DNA of 64,000 bases, taken from NCBI GenBank assembly GCA_049976505.1, contig JBMFIC010000001.1, positions 1-64,000 on the forward strand, given 5' to 3'. Both the position numbers and the translations under genes were made by a program. Position 1 is the first letter of the stretch, and each line of letters starts with the position of its first letter. Of this stretch, positions 42,901 through 51,424 are shown piece by piece. The notes beneath the pieces are model-generated. The model had not been told where the DNA came from. It saw only the letters and a list, made by a program, of their open reading frames with translations, and did not search any database. This stretch comes from CAYFFZ01 sp049976505 (GTDB taxonomy: Archaea > Thermoproteota > Nitrososphaeria > Conexivisphaerales > UBA164).

Positions 42901-44179
42901 ATGGGGAAGCAGGTTTCGATAATAGGCGCTGGTGTTCTCGGCGTCTCGATTGCTTTCTGGCTATCGAACTTGACGGACTCTGAGGTTACGATCATTGAGA
43001 GAGAGCGAGCCGGCAAAGCACTCTACCTCGCGAAACACAGGCGTCGTCCACAGGCCTTTCTTCCTGCCTCCCGATGCAAAGGCCACCGTCGAAAGCTGGA
43101 TAGGGTCCTACCATCTGTGGAGGGAGCTCGCGATAAAGAAGGGCCTCAAGTTCGAGGTGAACGGTCAGCTCGAGGTCGCAAGAGATTACAGAGAGATAGC
43201 AGTTCTAAGAAGGCACCAGGAGTGGGCGAGGCTCAACGGCATGGAGGATGATGAGATCGCCTACCTTGAAGGCGATGAGGTGAGGAAGCTGCTGCCTGAA
43301 AGCCTTGCGGAGGGAGCCCTGATGAGCAGAAGCGAGGCCAACGTGAACTACGGCGAGCTAGTAGAAGAGCTGTTCAGGGAAATTTCGGGCAGCGTGAAGT
43401 TCATAGGAGGCTTCAAGGTAGAATCGGTTTCCGAAAGAGGTGAGAAAGTCGCTGTTGGAGGACTGCTTCGTGGATCTCGATACTAAATTGAATCGGACTT
43501 CGTGATTAACGCGGCTGGCAACGGGTCTCTTTCGATCTACAGGAGGATAAAGGGAACAAGCGAGCCTAGCGAGATACACGTCAAGGCCAGGTACTGGAGG
43601 CTCGAGGGGAGCTGTGGCCTTCCGAGGATAAATGTGTTCACCGTCCCGAAGTAAGAGAAGTTCCCCTTCCTTGATCCCCACTATATTGTGAGGGTTGACG
43701 GGACGTTTGACCTGGGACCAACGGTTTCCCTTTCGTACGACGGCTTTGACTACGACTCCGGGATCGCGGGGGTCATCGCGAGGCTCATCATGCATTCCTC
43801 CTATGAGGACTTGAAGGGGTACCTCAACCTTCTGAAGAGCGGCATGTTTTCCCTTCTGCTGAGGGATGGACTCAGGATGTTCAGCAGCGAGCGCATGAAA
43901 AAGTTCTTCAGATGGGTTATGCCATGGATAGAAGATTGCAAGCTCGTGGCAAAGCCTCCGGGGATAATGCACTATCTTCTGAACGAGCAGGGCATAGATC
44001 AGCAGGTTAGGATCGAGGAGGTCGGACAGACGCTGCACATCCTGAACTACGACGCTCCGGGGGCAACCGGGGCTCCATACTTCTCCTATAATATCGTTAG
44101 ACGGCTGCTTGACAGGGGATACCTGTCTCCGAGCAAGGGGCCAAGGTATGAGCTCTGGAGGGCCCTCCTGGGCTCCTAG
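42901..44179 (+). pseudogene. FAD-dependent oxidoreductase (DAO/L-2-hydroxyglutarate oxidase-like), decayed
   Basis: N-terminal FAD fold VSIIGAGVLGVSIAFWLSN in frame 1 from ATG 42901. Near 43000-43020 homology moves to frame 2 (STSRNTGVVHRPFF), needing one frameshift. In frame 2, TAA at 43484-43486 and TAA at 43652-43654 interrupt coherent sequence (GLLRGSRY*IESDFVINAAGNG and FTVPK*EKFPFL). The rest runs clean to 44179, ending in NYDAPGATGAPYFSYNIV. One frameshift and two nonsense codons indicate a recent pseudogene. The intact parent would have about 425 residues. Confidence 0.85.
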
Positions 44180-44303
44180 GGCTTAATGGGTCCCAACATG
44201 CAAAATCCCTGGGAGCGCGTCACCTGCTTTTCCTTTTGGTCCAAAATTTAAGAAAAAACGGAAATGACATCACGGAAAGTGCCCCATTATTTCATGTTCA
44301 TAG

Positions 44304-44333
44304 CTTTTCCGAAAAGGAGAATTTTCGGAAAAG
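44304..44333. terminator. Perfect 12-bp inverted repeat between converging genes
   Basis: CTTTTCCGAAAA and TTTTCGGAAAAG with a 6-nt loop (GGAGAA). It lies 5 nt beyond the cbiZ stop on the minus strand and about 125 nt past the pseudogene on the plus strand. Could be a transcript-end hairpin, a regulator site, or a remnant of a small element; no U-tract typical of bacterial terminators follows. Confidence 0.4.
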
Positions 44334-44338
44334 TAAAA

Positions 44339-44899
44339 TCACTGAGCCCTCTGTCCCCTCAGCGCCTCCCTGAGCTCCTCAGACACTATCCTTGCCGCAA
44401 GGGATCCTATATCAGTGCCAGTTCCGGCGTAGATCGTTCTGCGCGTGAGCCCGGAGGAGCCCACTGCAACAGCATCCGTCACGGTGCCCGTTATGTTCAG
44501 GCCCATGTCCATCAGCGTTCCGCACTTGGCCTCGGTTACAACCTTCACAAGCTCCACCATGGCGTTCACGGAAAGCTGCCCATCGTAGAACAGGCCTATG
44601 TTTATGGTCCTGCCGGCGTGCTTCCCTGTGCCCTCAACGCCTGCCGAGAGGAAGTAGGTGAACGGTCCCCTGTTTCCGAACCGGTAGCTCTCAACGGCCG
44701 TCATAAAAACCAGGTCATCCTCCCTGAGCGTCATGGCCCTTCTCACGTCGTCTAGTGGGTCTTCGCTGCAGTAGTCCTTTTCCACGATGACGTCCACTAT
44801 CCTGCTGACCCAAGCAGGAGATGCTGGGCTCAGGGCTGATGTCAGCACAAAGTAAGGTTTTCCAAGCTCGATAAGGCCGATCCTCCTGATTTGGCCCAT
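44339..44899 (-). CDS. cbiZ: Adenosylcobinamide amidohydrolase CbiZ
   Basis: 186 residues: TGTVTDAVAVG and LTRRTIYAGTGTDIG are the CbiZ family core (GTxTDA). It cleaves adenosylcobinamide to cobyric acid so that archaea can salvage cobinamides into B12. No other cobamide gene is near; a B12-dependent step in the neighbouring catabolic group is possible but unseen. ATG 44899 preceded by TTTGAAAAATTTC. Confidence 0.87.
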   Translation of the reverse strand: MGQIRRIGLIELGKPYFVLTSALSPASPAWVSRIVDVIVEKDYCSEDPLDDVRRAMTLREDDLVFMTAVESYRFGNRGPFTYFLSAGVEGTGKHAGRTINIGLFYDGQLSVNAMVELVKVVTEAKCGTLMDMGLNITGTVTDAVAVGSSGLTRRTIYAGTGTDIGSLAARIVSEELREALRGQRAQ

Positions 44900-44945
44900 C
44901 TTTATTATGTTTGAAAAATTTCATGTATAAACTCTTTTGTCAGAC

Positions 44946-46139
44946 TTAGCGAATTGCTTCCAGGATCCTGTCGACCTGCTCGTCCGAGATCCTTTCCCTG
45001 AACGCCTCAGATGCAACTATCTCCATTCCCATATCGCTGAGCTCCTTCTCCATCCTCCTCTGCGCGTTAGAGCCCCAGCCATATGAGACCATGATGGCCA
45101 CCTTCTTTCTTACACCCCTGAACTTCTGTCTCATGACTTCGAGCAGCCTCAGCATCTCTGGATGGGGCTCATTGTCGTAGGTGGGGGTCGCGAGAACTAT
45201 GTACTCGCTATCATTGGCGTCAACGATGAAGTCCTCCACGTCTGGATGAACTGTGTCGTTTATTGCGTGATACAGAATCCTCTTTCCCCTGGCCGACAGC
45301 GCCCTGGCGATCCTGCTCACCGATGATTCAACTGACCCGTACATGGTCACGTATGCTATGAGGACGGTTCCCGGAACTGGCTCTGCCTTTGCCCATTTTT
45401 CGAACAGCCTGAGGGGAGCCTCGACATCGCCCCTCCAGAGGCCTCCATGAGATGGAGCTATAATGTTCACCTTTAGGTTTGCGCTTCTCACCTTCTCTAT
45501 GGCGCTTATTACGAACTTCCTGTAGAACCCCATGACGGTCAGGAGGTACTTCTCAGCGTATCTTAGGTAGGCCTGATCATCTGGGCTGACGTAGATTCCA
45601 GGAGGTATTGAGTAGGAGCCAAAAACATCACAGGTGTACAGTATTCCAGCGCCCTGCTGGTAGGTGAAGATGGTTTCTGGCCAGTGGACCCAGGGAACGT
45701 GCATGAACTCCAGGTCCACTCCCAGGAGGCTCAGCCTGCTCCTTCCCTCGACCTTCACCAGCTCGTTCCTTATGGGGTGCTTTGCAAGTAGGACCTTTTC
45801 AGCTGAGCTGTGGGCGACTACCTTGGCCTCCGGGGATTCCTCAAGTACCTCGACGAGGCTTCCTGTGTGATCGGGCTCAGCGTGATTGAGGACGACATAC
45901 TTTATTTTGTTTGGATCAGCAACCTCCCTTATCGCGCTCAGGAGCTCTGCCGAGAAGTTTCTCTTCCAGGTGTCTATAAGTATCCATCCGCCGTCCCCTC
46001 TGATCAGGTAAGCGTTGTAAGCTATGTGCTCCGGTATGTGCCAGAGCGACTCAAAGTACTGGGTTCTGTCATCGTTCAGCCTCAGCAGGAAGACGCCGTC
46101 CGAAATTTCGCTTACAAAATAGGACGCCACATGAACCAT
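44946..46139 (-). CDS. Flavodiiron protein (F420H2 oxidase / A-type flavoprotein)
   Basis: 397 residues. Beta-lactamase-like diiron domain with ligands in NHAEPDHTGS (HxExDH), VPWVHWPET, TCDVFGSY and IAPSHGG, then a flavodoxin domain (VLIAYVTMYGSVESSVSRI, ATPTYDNEPHPE). Reduces O2 (or NO) to water with electrons from F420H2 or a rubredoxin-like donor; protects from oxygen. TTAAATATTTAA near 46155 is a likely TATA box. Confidence 0.93.
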   Translation of the reverse strand: MVHVASYFVSEISDGVFLLRLNDDRTQYFESLWHIPEHIAYNAYLIRGDGGWILIDTWKRNFSAELLSAIREVADPNKIKYVVLNHAEPDHTGSLVEVLEESPEAKVVAHSSAEKVLLAKHPIRNELVKVEGRSRLSLLGVDLEFMHVPWVHWPETIFTYQQGAGILYTCDVFGSYSIPPGIYVSPDDQAYLRYAEKYLLTVMGFYRKFVISAIEKVRSANLKVNIIAPSHGGLWRGDVEAPLRLFEKWAKAEPVPGTVLIAYVTMYGSVESSVSRIARALSARGKRILYHAINDTVHPDVEDFIVDANDSEYIVLATPTYDNEPHPEMLRLLEVMRQKFRGVRKKVAIMVSYGWGSNAQRRMEKELSDMGMEIVASEAFRERISDEQVDRILEAIR

Positions 46140-46251
46140 TTATTCACGTTGCTTAAATATTTAATTTACAGAGTTGATCTTTTTCAAGCCTTTGAGGCGT
46201 TTGTTTGAAGGGTTGAACGAAAATTCTGAACGTATGTTTGAAGTCATGAGG

Positions 46252-46977
46252 TTACCTTATAAGGCCCCAGCCCACAAGGCCCTCGTAAATGAGCTGGGCA
46301 GCAAACCCAGCTATTATAATGCTGAAGAGCCTTGAGAACGCGGTAAGCCCGTTCTTTCCGAAGACCCTGAGAATTGCCTCGGAGAACTTCAGGATAAACG
46401 ATGAAACGGCTGAAACTACTGCTATTGATATGAGAAGGGCCGACAGCGGAAGCGTGTTGGCAAGGATAATCAGGGTGGCAACCGTGCCCGGACCAACCAG
46501 AAGCGGAGATGCAAGAGGGAAGACCGCGGCCTCGCGTGGATCAAGCGATAAGGACCTTGAGCCCTCGCCCATCGTATCAATAGCGAGTATCATGAGCAGG
46601 ACGCCGCCTCCTATCATAAAGCTGTAGATGCTTACGCCAAAAAGCCTCAGGAGGTTCTCCCCAACCATGGCGAAGAACACGAGCAGCACGAACATGGAAA
46701 CTACGACGGTCGTCCAGAGGGCTCCTCTTTCCTCCTTTTCAAGCTTACCAAGAAAGTAGAGATACAGAGGAAGCGCGCCGAACGGATCCATAATCGCGAA
46801 AAGCTGAATGGATGTTATTGCAATGTTCATAGGCGACGGCACTACCAGCAGGCTGTTCGCGCCGGATATGCCGACCTTTACTGATACTAGCAGCAGGAGG
46901 AACAGAATTATGTAGACGTACTTTCTGTTTATTATAATTAGCCTGATCCCGCCCGTTCTTTCAGATTTATTCTGCAC
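46252..46977 (-). CDS. MarC-family integral membrane protein
   Basis: 241 residues with about six membrane helices; AITSIQLFAIMDPFGALPLY and FPLASPLLVGPGTVATLI are MarC family signatures. Function of the family is unclear. The first about 25 residues are basic, then an extra hydrophobic helix before the canonical MarC start, so the GTG at 46977 may be too far upstream or give a signal-anchor. Confidence 0.85.
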   Translation of the reverse strand: MQNKSERTGGIRLIIINRKYVYIILFLLLLVSVKVGISGANSLLVVPSPMNIAITSIQLFAIMDPFGALPLYLYFLGKLEKEERGALWTTVVVSMFVLLVFFAMVGENLLRLFGVSIYSFMIGGGVLLMILAIDTMGEGSRSLSLDPREAAVFPLASPLLVGPGTVATLIILANTLPLSALLISIAVVSAVSSFILKFSEAILRVFGKNGLTAFSRLFSIIIAGFAAQLIYEGLVGWGLIR

Positions 46978-47022
46978 AAGAGGTAAGGAAACAAATAGCT
47001 TAAAAGCTTAGTTTTAAAAACA

Positions 47023-47847
47023 TCATATGACGCCAATTTTGTAGAGCATGTATATACCTACTAGCAGTATGATGATTCCGTACGCTATTCTAAGCGTCTT
47101 CTTTGGCACCTTTACGGCCAGCGAGGTTCCTGCATACCCACCTCCAACGCCTCCAATGACATAAAGGAGAGCAACAAGAAGAAGGCTTTCGCCGTAAACT
47201 GCGTATTCAAGTCCGCTTGCAACTCCAAAAGTTCCAACGGATATCAGGCTTGTTCCAACGGCCCTGGTTATGCAGAGGCCAGCTGAGAACATTAGGCTTG
47301 GAACTATCAGAAAACCTCCTCCGATTCCAAAGTATCCGCTCACAAGGCCAACGATGAACCCGAAGACTGATACCTTTGCGGCAGCGCTTCCCGTTAGCTT
47401 GGGACACTTTCTAACTGCTTCATCGAGCCTTGGACCCTCCTCAGCGGTTCCTGCTCTTGAGGGTTCCTTTTTAACTGCCATGTACACGCCTAGCACTATC
47501 ATAGCGAATGCGAAGTACATCAGAAGAGATCTCCCAGGCGTTATCCTGCCTAAGTAGGCTCCAAGCAGAGATCCTATGACACCTACGCCAGCGAAGAGGG
47601 ATCCAACCCTCACTGCTACGTTTCTCTTTCTAAGGTGCATGTATGAGTTCAGGTAAGCGTTTATTCCAACAGCTAGGGCAGTCGTTCCAATAGCTATGTG
47701 GGCTGCATTGGGAAGCGTGTCCAGCCCTACAAAGTAAAGAAACAGAGGGACGGCAAGAATGGAGCCGCCACCTCCTATGAGCCCCAGCGAAAACCCTACT
47801 ATTATGCCCGAAATCACAGCCAGCACCAGCTGGAGGAGCGTCAGCAT
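47023..47847 (-). CDS. TauE/SafE (DUF81) sulfite-exporter-family permease
   Basis: 274 residues with eight or more membrane helices. GGGGSILAVPLFLYFVGL near the N-terminus and GYFGIGGGFLIVPSLMF in the second half form the internally repeated TauE motif. Likely exports a small anion such as sulfite, taurine product or sulfoacetate. Promoter AT-rich at about 47870-47880. Monocistronic. Confidence 0.9.
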   Translation of the reverse strand: MLTLLQLVLAVISGIIVGFSLGLIGGGGSILAVPLFLYFVGLDTLPNAAHIAIGTTALAVGINAYLNSYMHLRKRNVAVRVGSLFAGVGVIGSLLGAYLGRITPGRSLLMYFAFAMIVLGVYMAVKKEPSRAGTAEEGPRLDEAVRKCPKLTGSAAAKVSVFGFIVGLVSGYFGIGGGFLIVPSLMFSAGLCITRAVGTSLISVGTFGVASGLEYAVYGESLLLVALLYVIGGVGGGYAGTSLAVKVPKKTLRIAYGIIILLVGIYMLYKIGVI

Positions 47848-47980
47848 AGGTGTTAATTGATGATCTAAATTATAAATTTAGTCCAAAAAATTCTTATAAG
47901 AGAAAAATTTTCATAAAAAAGAAAACGCTTCAATTTATTTACTGTATTGTATTTGATGAGCTTATATTTTGAATGTGAAA

Positions 47981-48056
47981 TGCGGTCGGCGGGATTTGAA
48001 CCCGCGATCTTCAGCTTGGAGGGCTGACGTCCTAGACCAGGCTAGACGACGACCGC
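47981..48056 (-). tRNA. tRNA-Gly (anticodon TCC) with C33
   Basis: Minus-strand cloverleaf: acceptor GCGGTCG with CGACCGC and discriminator A, D arm GTC...GAC, anticodon arm TCAGC-CCTCCAA-GCTGA, T arm GCGGG-TTCAAAT-CCCGC. Five perfect anticodon-stem pairs fix the 7-nt loop, giving C32 C33 T34 C35 C36, so anticodon TCC and a C in place of the near-universal U33. No intron; CCA not encoded. Confidence 0.88.
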
Positions 48057-48082
48057 ATCTGAATACTTTTTATGTGGTTCAG

Positions 48083-48092
48083 ATTTAAATTT
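48083..48092 (-). promoter_or_regulatory. TATA-like box of tRNA-Gly
   Basis: ATTTAAATTT about 30 nt upstream of the tRNA 5' end on the minus strand. Spacing is slightly long, so this is tentative. Confidence 0.4.
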
Positions 48093-48201
48093 AACTCTTG
48101 ACTTTTAAGAACATCTTAGTCAACGGTCTAAAAGCTCGTCGAATTTAATGGCACACCGGAAATACAATTATTAGATAGCGCGTGCACAAATATTGTTAAA
48201 G

Positions 48202-48750
48202 ATGTTGAACCTGCAGGGTCTTCAGCGCGTCAGGATGAAACCTACCGACGAGTACAGATGGGCAAGCGTAGCGCTTATTGTTGATGCCGAGACTGACGAG
48301 CTTCTCCTTATCAAAAGGGCCGAGAACGCAAACGACCCATGGAGCGGCAACGTCGCAGCTCCGGGAGGAGTGTATGAGGAAAGGGATGGAGATCTCTTTG
48401 AAACTGCGGTTAGAGAGACGAAGGAAGAAATAGGCGTAGATCTCGGTTTTAATGAATTTGTTGGCGTCCTTACTCCTAGCCATCCATCAAACACAAGCAT
48501 AATAAGGGTGCTCCCGCACGTCTTTGAAGTGAAGGGCAAGGTACCAACTCAGATAAACAGAGCTGAAGTGGAATACGTCTTCTGGCTGCCGCTTAGGATG
48601 ACCCCCTTGATGGTGAGGCCATACTCTTACGGCTCGCTCTACAAGAGCTGGGCAATATATTACCAGAACAACGTAATATGGGGTATGACGTACAGGATCA
48701 TAAAAGAGCTCCTGATGAAAGCTAATATTGCGGAACTGCCTGACAGCTAA
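48202..48750 (+). CDS. Nudix hydrolase (CoA/nucleotide pyrophosphatase-like)
   Basis: 182 residues. AAPGGVYEERDGDLFETA followed by VRETKEEIGVDL is a Nudix box of the CoA-pyrophosphatase (NudL) flavour, where the first Glu of the classical box is replaced by a GGxxE...D arrangement. Substrate unknown. Starts TTG 48193 or ATG 48202 are both possible. Its stop is 1 nt before the eIF2B-like gene, so the two are co-expressed. Confidence 0.8.
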   Translation: MLNLQGLQRVRMKPTDEYRWASVALIVDAETDELLLIKRAENANDPWSGNVAAPGGVYEERDGDLFETAVRETKEEIGVDLGFNEFVGVLTPSHPSNTSIIRVLPHVFEVKGKVPTQINRAEVEYVFWLPLRMTPLMVRPYSYGSLYKSWAIYYQNNVIWGMTYRIIKELLMKANIAELPDS

Positions 48751-48751
48751 C

Positions 48752-49567
48752 ATGAGCGGCCCTGAGGACATTATAAGAGAGCTGGCCTCCGATTACGTCC
48801 ATGGCGCGTCATACTATTATGATAGGTCGGTCGACCTTTTTGAGCTTCTCAACAGGTACGATGAAGGCTACGCTAAGGCGCTCGCAGAGACGAGACCCGG
48901 AATGGCTTCCGTCATGAACGTGATAGAGGCCTTCAGGATTGGAGCAGAAATGGGACTGCCTACATCCAAAGTAGCCAAAGCGCTGAGAAGAATAAAGGCC
49001 GAAAGCGAGGATAGGCTTTCAGAATACTCGCTGGAAGCTTCAAGCGTTGCCACGGTGAGTTTCTCCTCAAACGTGCTCAACCTAATAAAGAGGTCTCAGG
49101 TAAAGCATGTATATCTTATAGATACCGAGCCATCGCTTGAAACCAAGGCTGCCTTGGAAGCGCTCTCAAAGTTTGCAACGGTCACTCTAATACCGCTCAG
49201 CTCCTCGTACAGTTATGTTGAGTACAGCGAGGCTTTTCTGAGCGGCTTTGACGGCCTGTACTCCTCGGGCCATTTCGTCAACAAGGCTGGAACTTTCGAG
49301 GCAAGCTGTGCCGCCAGAGAAAAGGGTGTTAAGACCGTGATAGTTGGAGAATCCTTTAAGGCCTACGATGGGTTCCCACCGCCGCCATTAAAAGTAAAGT
49401 GGAACGGCATAAGCGTGCCTCTCTTTGAGAGCGTGCCTCTCAGGTACGTGGACGTGCTGATCACGGACATGGGACAGATTGAGAGGCCCGAACCTGAGGA
49501 CGTCTACAAAATTAAAAATGGCTTTCTGGAATGGGTAAAAAGCTACTTAGCTGAAGGGGATCTTTAG
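48752..49567 (+). CDS. eIF2B alpha/beta/delta-like protein
   Basis: 271 residues. Helical N-terminal domain (SVMNVIEAFRIGAEMGL) and a Rossmann C-terminal domain with TVSFSSNVL, VYLIDTEPS and FVNKAGTFEASCAAREKG, as in eIF2B-type proteins and ribose-1,5-bisphosphate isomerase. The catalytic Asp-Gly before xVNKxGT reads SSGHFVNK, and the conserved Cys of the isomerase loop reads SFSS, so isomerase activity is doubtful. ATG 48752. Paired with Nudix upstream; the 3' end overlaps rpoK by 21 nt. Confidence 0.82.
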   Translation: MSGPEDIIRELASDYVHGASYYYDRSVDLFELLNRYDEGYAKALAETRPGMASVMNVIEAFRIGAEMGLPTSKVAKALRRIKAESEDRLSEYSLEASSVATVSFSSNVLNLIKRSQVKHVYLIDTEPSLETKAALEALSKFATVTLIPLSSSYSYVEYSEAFLSGFDGLYSSGHFVNKAGTFEASCAAREKGVKTVIVGESFKAYDGFPPPPLKVKWNGISVPLFESVPLRYVDVLITDMGQIERPEPEDVYKIKNGFLEWVKSYLAEGDL

Positions 49568-49813
49568 ATATTTCAATGGGATGTCCTGATACTGGCCATC
49601 TGGCATAGTTCTCCTAATAAGTATGGGGATGAGCTTCTGTTTAACTTCGGCCTCAGCTATTTCGAACACGTTCTTAAAGTTTCCCTGAATAAATGGAGGG
49701 GCTCCCATGGAAAGCATCATGGCCCTCGCGCCTATAATTCTCGCGTACTCATATTTAGTTAGTGTTTCAGGGCCAATAATAATCTTAAAAGAACCCTTAG
49801 AGTCCTCAGCCAT
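49547..49813 (-). CDS. rpoK: RNA polymerase subunit K (RpoK/Rpb6)
   Basis: 88 residues; LTKYEYARIIGARAMMLSMG followed by APPFI is the signature of archaeal RpoK, with PILIRRTMPDGQYQDIPL at the C-terminus. A core assembly subunit of RNA polymerase. It stands alone here rather than in the rps/rpoN cluster typical of many archaea. Divergent from the adenosine-specific kinase gene. Confidence 0.93.
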   Translation of the reverse strand: MAEDSKGSFKIIIGPETLTKYEYARIIGARAMMLSMGAPPFIQGNFKNVFEIAEAEVKQKLIPILIRRTMPDGQYQDIPLKYLKIPFS

Positions 49814-49927
49814 ACTTTCATTATAAGCTTAAAAAAGCGTTTTAAACCTTTCTATATTTTGCATTGGCCATGACAGTTTTTGAAGCCAAATTTAACGTTT
49901 AAATCTTCGAAGTTAGTCTTAGCTCTC

Positions 49928-50416
49928 ATGAGCATAAGGATAGAAGCGGTTAGCGTTGATGTCCCTCAGGGGTACAACGTAATTCTTGGACAGTCCCATT
50001 TCATAAAGACGGTGGAGGATCTTTATGAAACCCTCGCATGCTCATCACCAGCGCTGAAGTTCGGAATAGCTTTCTGTGAATCCAGCGGAAAGGCGCTGAT
50101 CAGGTACGACGGAAACGATAAAGCGTGTATAGATCTGGCGGTGGAGAACGCTAAGAAGATTGGGGCCGGCCATTCCTTCATCATATACCTGAGGGAGGGG
50201 TATCCCATAAACGTCCTGAACAGGATAAAGTCCGTGGAGGAGGTGGACTGCATATACGCTTCAACGGGCAACCCTTTAACAGTAGTTGTTGCCGACAACG
50301 GAAACGGCAGGGGCATACTGGGGGTCATAGACGGCGTCAAGCCGAAGGGCGTTGAGGGGGAGGAGGACAAGAAGGAAAGACACGACTTTCTGAGAAAAAT
50401 AGGATACAAAAAATGA
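49928..50416 (+). CDS. Adenosine-specific kinase (DUF355)
   Basis: 162 residues starting MSIRIEAVSVDVPQGYNVI; later KFGIAFCESSGKALIRYDGN and YASTGNPLTVVVADN, characteristic of the crenarchaeal PAE2307-like family that phosphorylates adenosine. The AMP product could enter the archaeal AMP-RuBisCO route. ATG 49928, with TTTAAATC about 20 nt upstream, is preferred over the long frame from 49880. Confidence 0.85.
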   Translation: MSIRIEAVSVDVPQGYNVILGQSHFIKTVEDLYETLACSSPALKFGIAFCESSGKALIRYDGNDKACIDLAVENAKKIGAGHSFIIYLREGYPINVLNRIKSVEEVDCIYASTGNPLTVVVADNGNGRGILGVIDGVKPKGVEGEEDKKERHDFLRKIGYKK

Positions 50417-50455
50417 GCGCTAAATTTTATAACAGCATCTCTATTTGAACTTCTG

Positions 50456-51424
50456 TTGAAGTGTTCAATCTGCGGTAAGGAGGCTGTCAGGTTTATACCT
50501 TATGCTAATATAGCTCTTTGCAGAGAGCACTTCATACAATGGTTTGAGAAAAGGTTCTTCAGGCATCTCGAGGAGTACAAAATACTTGATGGGAGCAGAA
50601 AGGTAGCAGTAGCAGTTTCAGGAGGAAAGGACAGCGTAACCTTGCTTCATCTCCTCAAAAAAGCATCTGAAAGATATGGCTTTAAGCTGTTTGGGATCAC
50701 GATTGACCTTGGCATAGATAGAGGAACTCAGTACTCCAGAAAGAGCGTTGAGATCGCGGTGTCCAACTTCAGGCAGCTCAACGTGGATTACGAAGTGGTC
50801 CCCCTTAAGGAATCGTACGGGTTCACCATAGATGAATCAAAGACGAAGATCAACAGGCCCGTGTGCAGCACCTGTGGTCTTGTGAAAAGGTATGTGATGA
50901 GCGAAGTAGCTGAAAGAAATGGAGCTGACACTCTTGCAACCGGACACAACCTGGACGACATGGCGCAGTATGTTCTCTCAGCGTACGTTCACGGAGATCT
51001 TGAATATGTTCTCAGGAACGGTCCGGTTACACCTCCAAAGCCCGGCTTTCCGGTAAAGAAGGTCAAACCCCTTTTCCTTACCCCTGAGGAGGAAATTCTG
51101 CACTATGCCCTGCTTAATGGATTCCAGTTCATTTACGATCCTTGCCCCTATTCTGAGGAATTCAACAGGGTCTCCAAGGAAAAGCTTGGACTGATAATCA
51201 AAAGGGTTGAAAAGGAGTACCCAGGGTTTGCGGCTGGACTCGTCAGAACGTTCGAAAGGGAGATCAGGCCCAGGCTTTCAGCAGAGAGCAGGCCGGCAGA
51301 GCTGGGCAGGTGCAAGATCTGTGGAAGGGCCACATCGCCAGGCAGGGATATCTGTTCCTTCTGCTCCATCAGGATTAAGCTTACAGGAATTGGCACATCT
51401 CACAACGAAGCAAGGAACTCCTGA
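50456..51424 (+). CDS. tRNA 2-thiolation enzyme, NcsA/TtuA family (second paralogue)
   Basis: 322 residues. N-terminal CSICGKEAVRF zinc finger, PP-loop AVSGGKDSVTLLH, catalytic Cys pair CSTCGLVKRY, GHNLDDMAQY, and a C-terminal zinc finger CKICG...CSFC. Same family as the gene at 32217, but clearly diverged: one probably modifies U34 and the other U54. TTG start at 50456 with AAATTTTATAAC about 27 nt upstream. Its last 25 nt overlap the convergent hydrolase. Confidence 0.88.
   Translation: MKCSICGKEAVRFIPYANIALCREHFIQWFEKRFFRHLEEYKILDGSRKVAVAVSGGKDSVTLLHLLKKASERYGFKLFGITIDLGIDRGTQYSRKSVEIAVSNFRQLNVDYEVVPLKESYGFTIDESKTKINRPVCSTCGLVKRYVMSEVAERNGADTLATGHNLDDMAQYVLSAYVHGDLEYVLRNGPVTPPKPGFPVKKVKPLFLTPEEEILHYALLNGFQFIYDPCPYSEEFNRVSKEKLGLIIKRVEKEYPGFAAGLVRTFEREIRPRLSAESRPAELGRCKICGRATSPGRDICSFCSIRIKLTGIGTSHNEARNS

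Noticed and set aside
43484..43654. Recoded stop codons (selenocysteine or pyrrolysine) in the FAD oxidoreductase
   Set aside because: Both are TAA, not TGA or TAG, and an additional frameshift is needed.
48752..49567. Ribose-1,5-bisphosphate isomerase
   Set aside because: The expected Asp and Cys positions are not conserved; only the eIF2B-like fold is supported.
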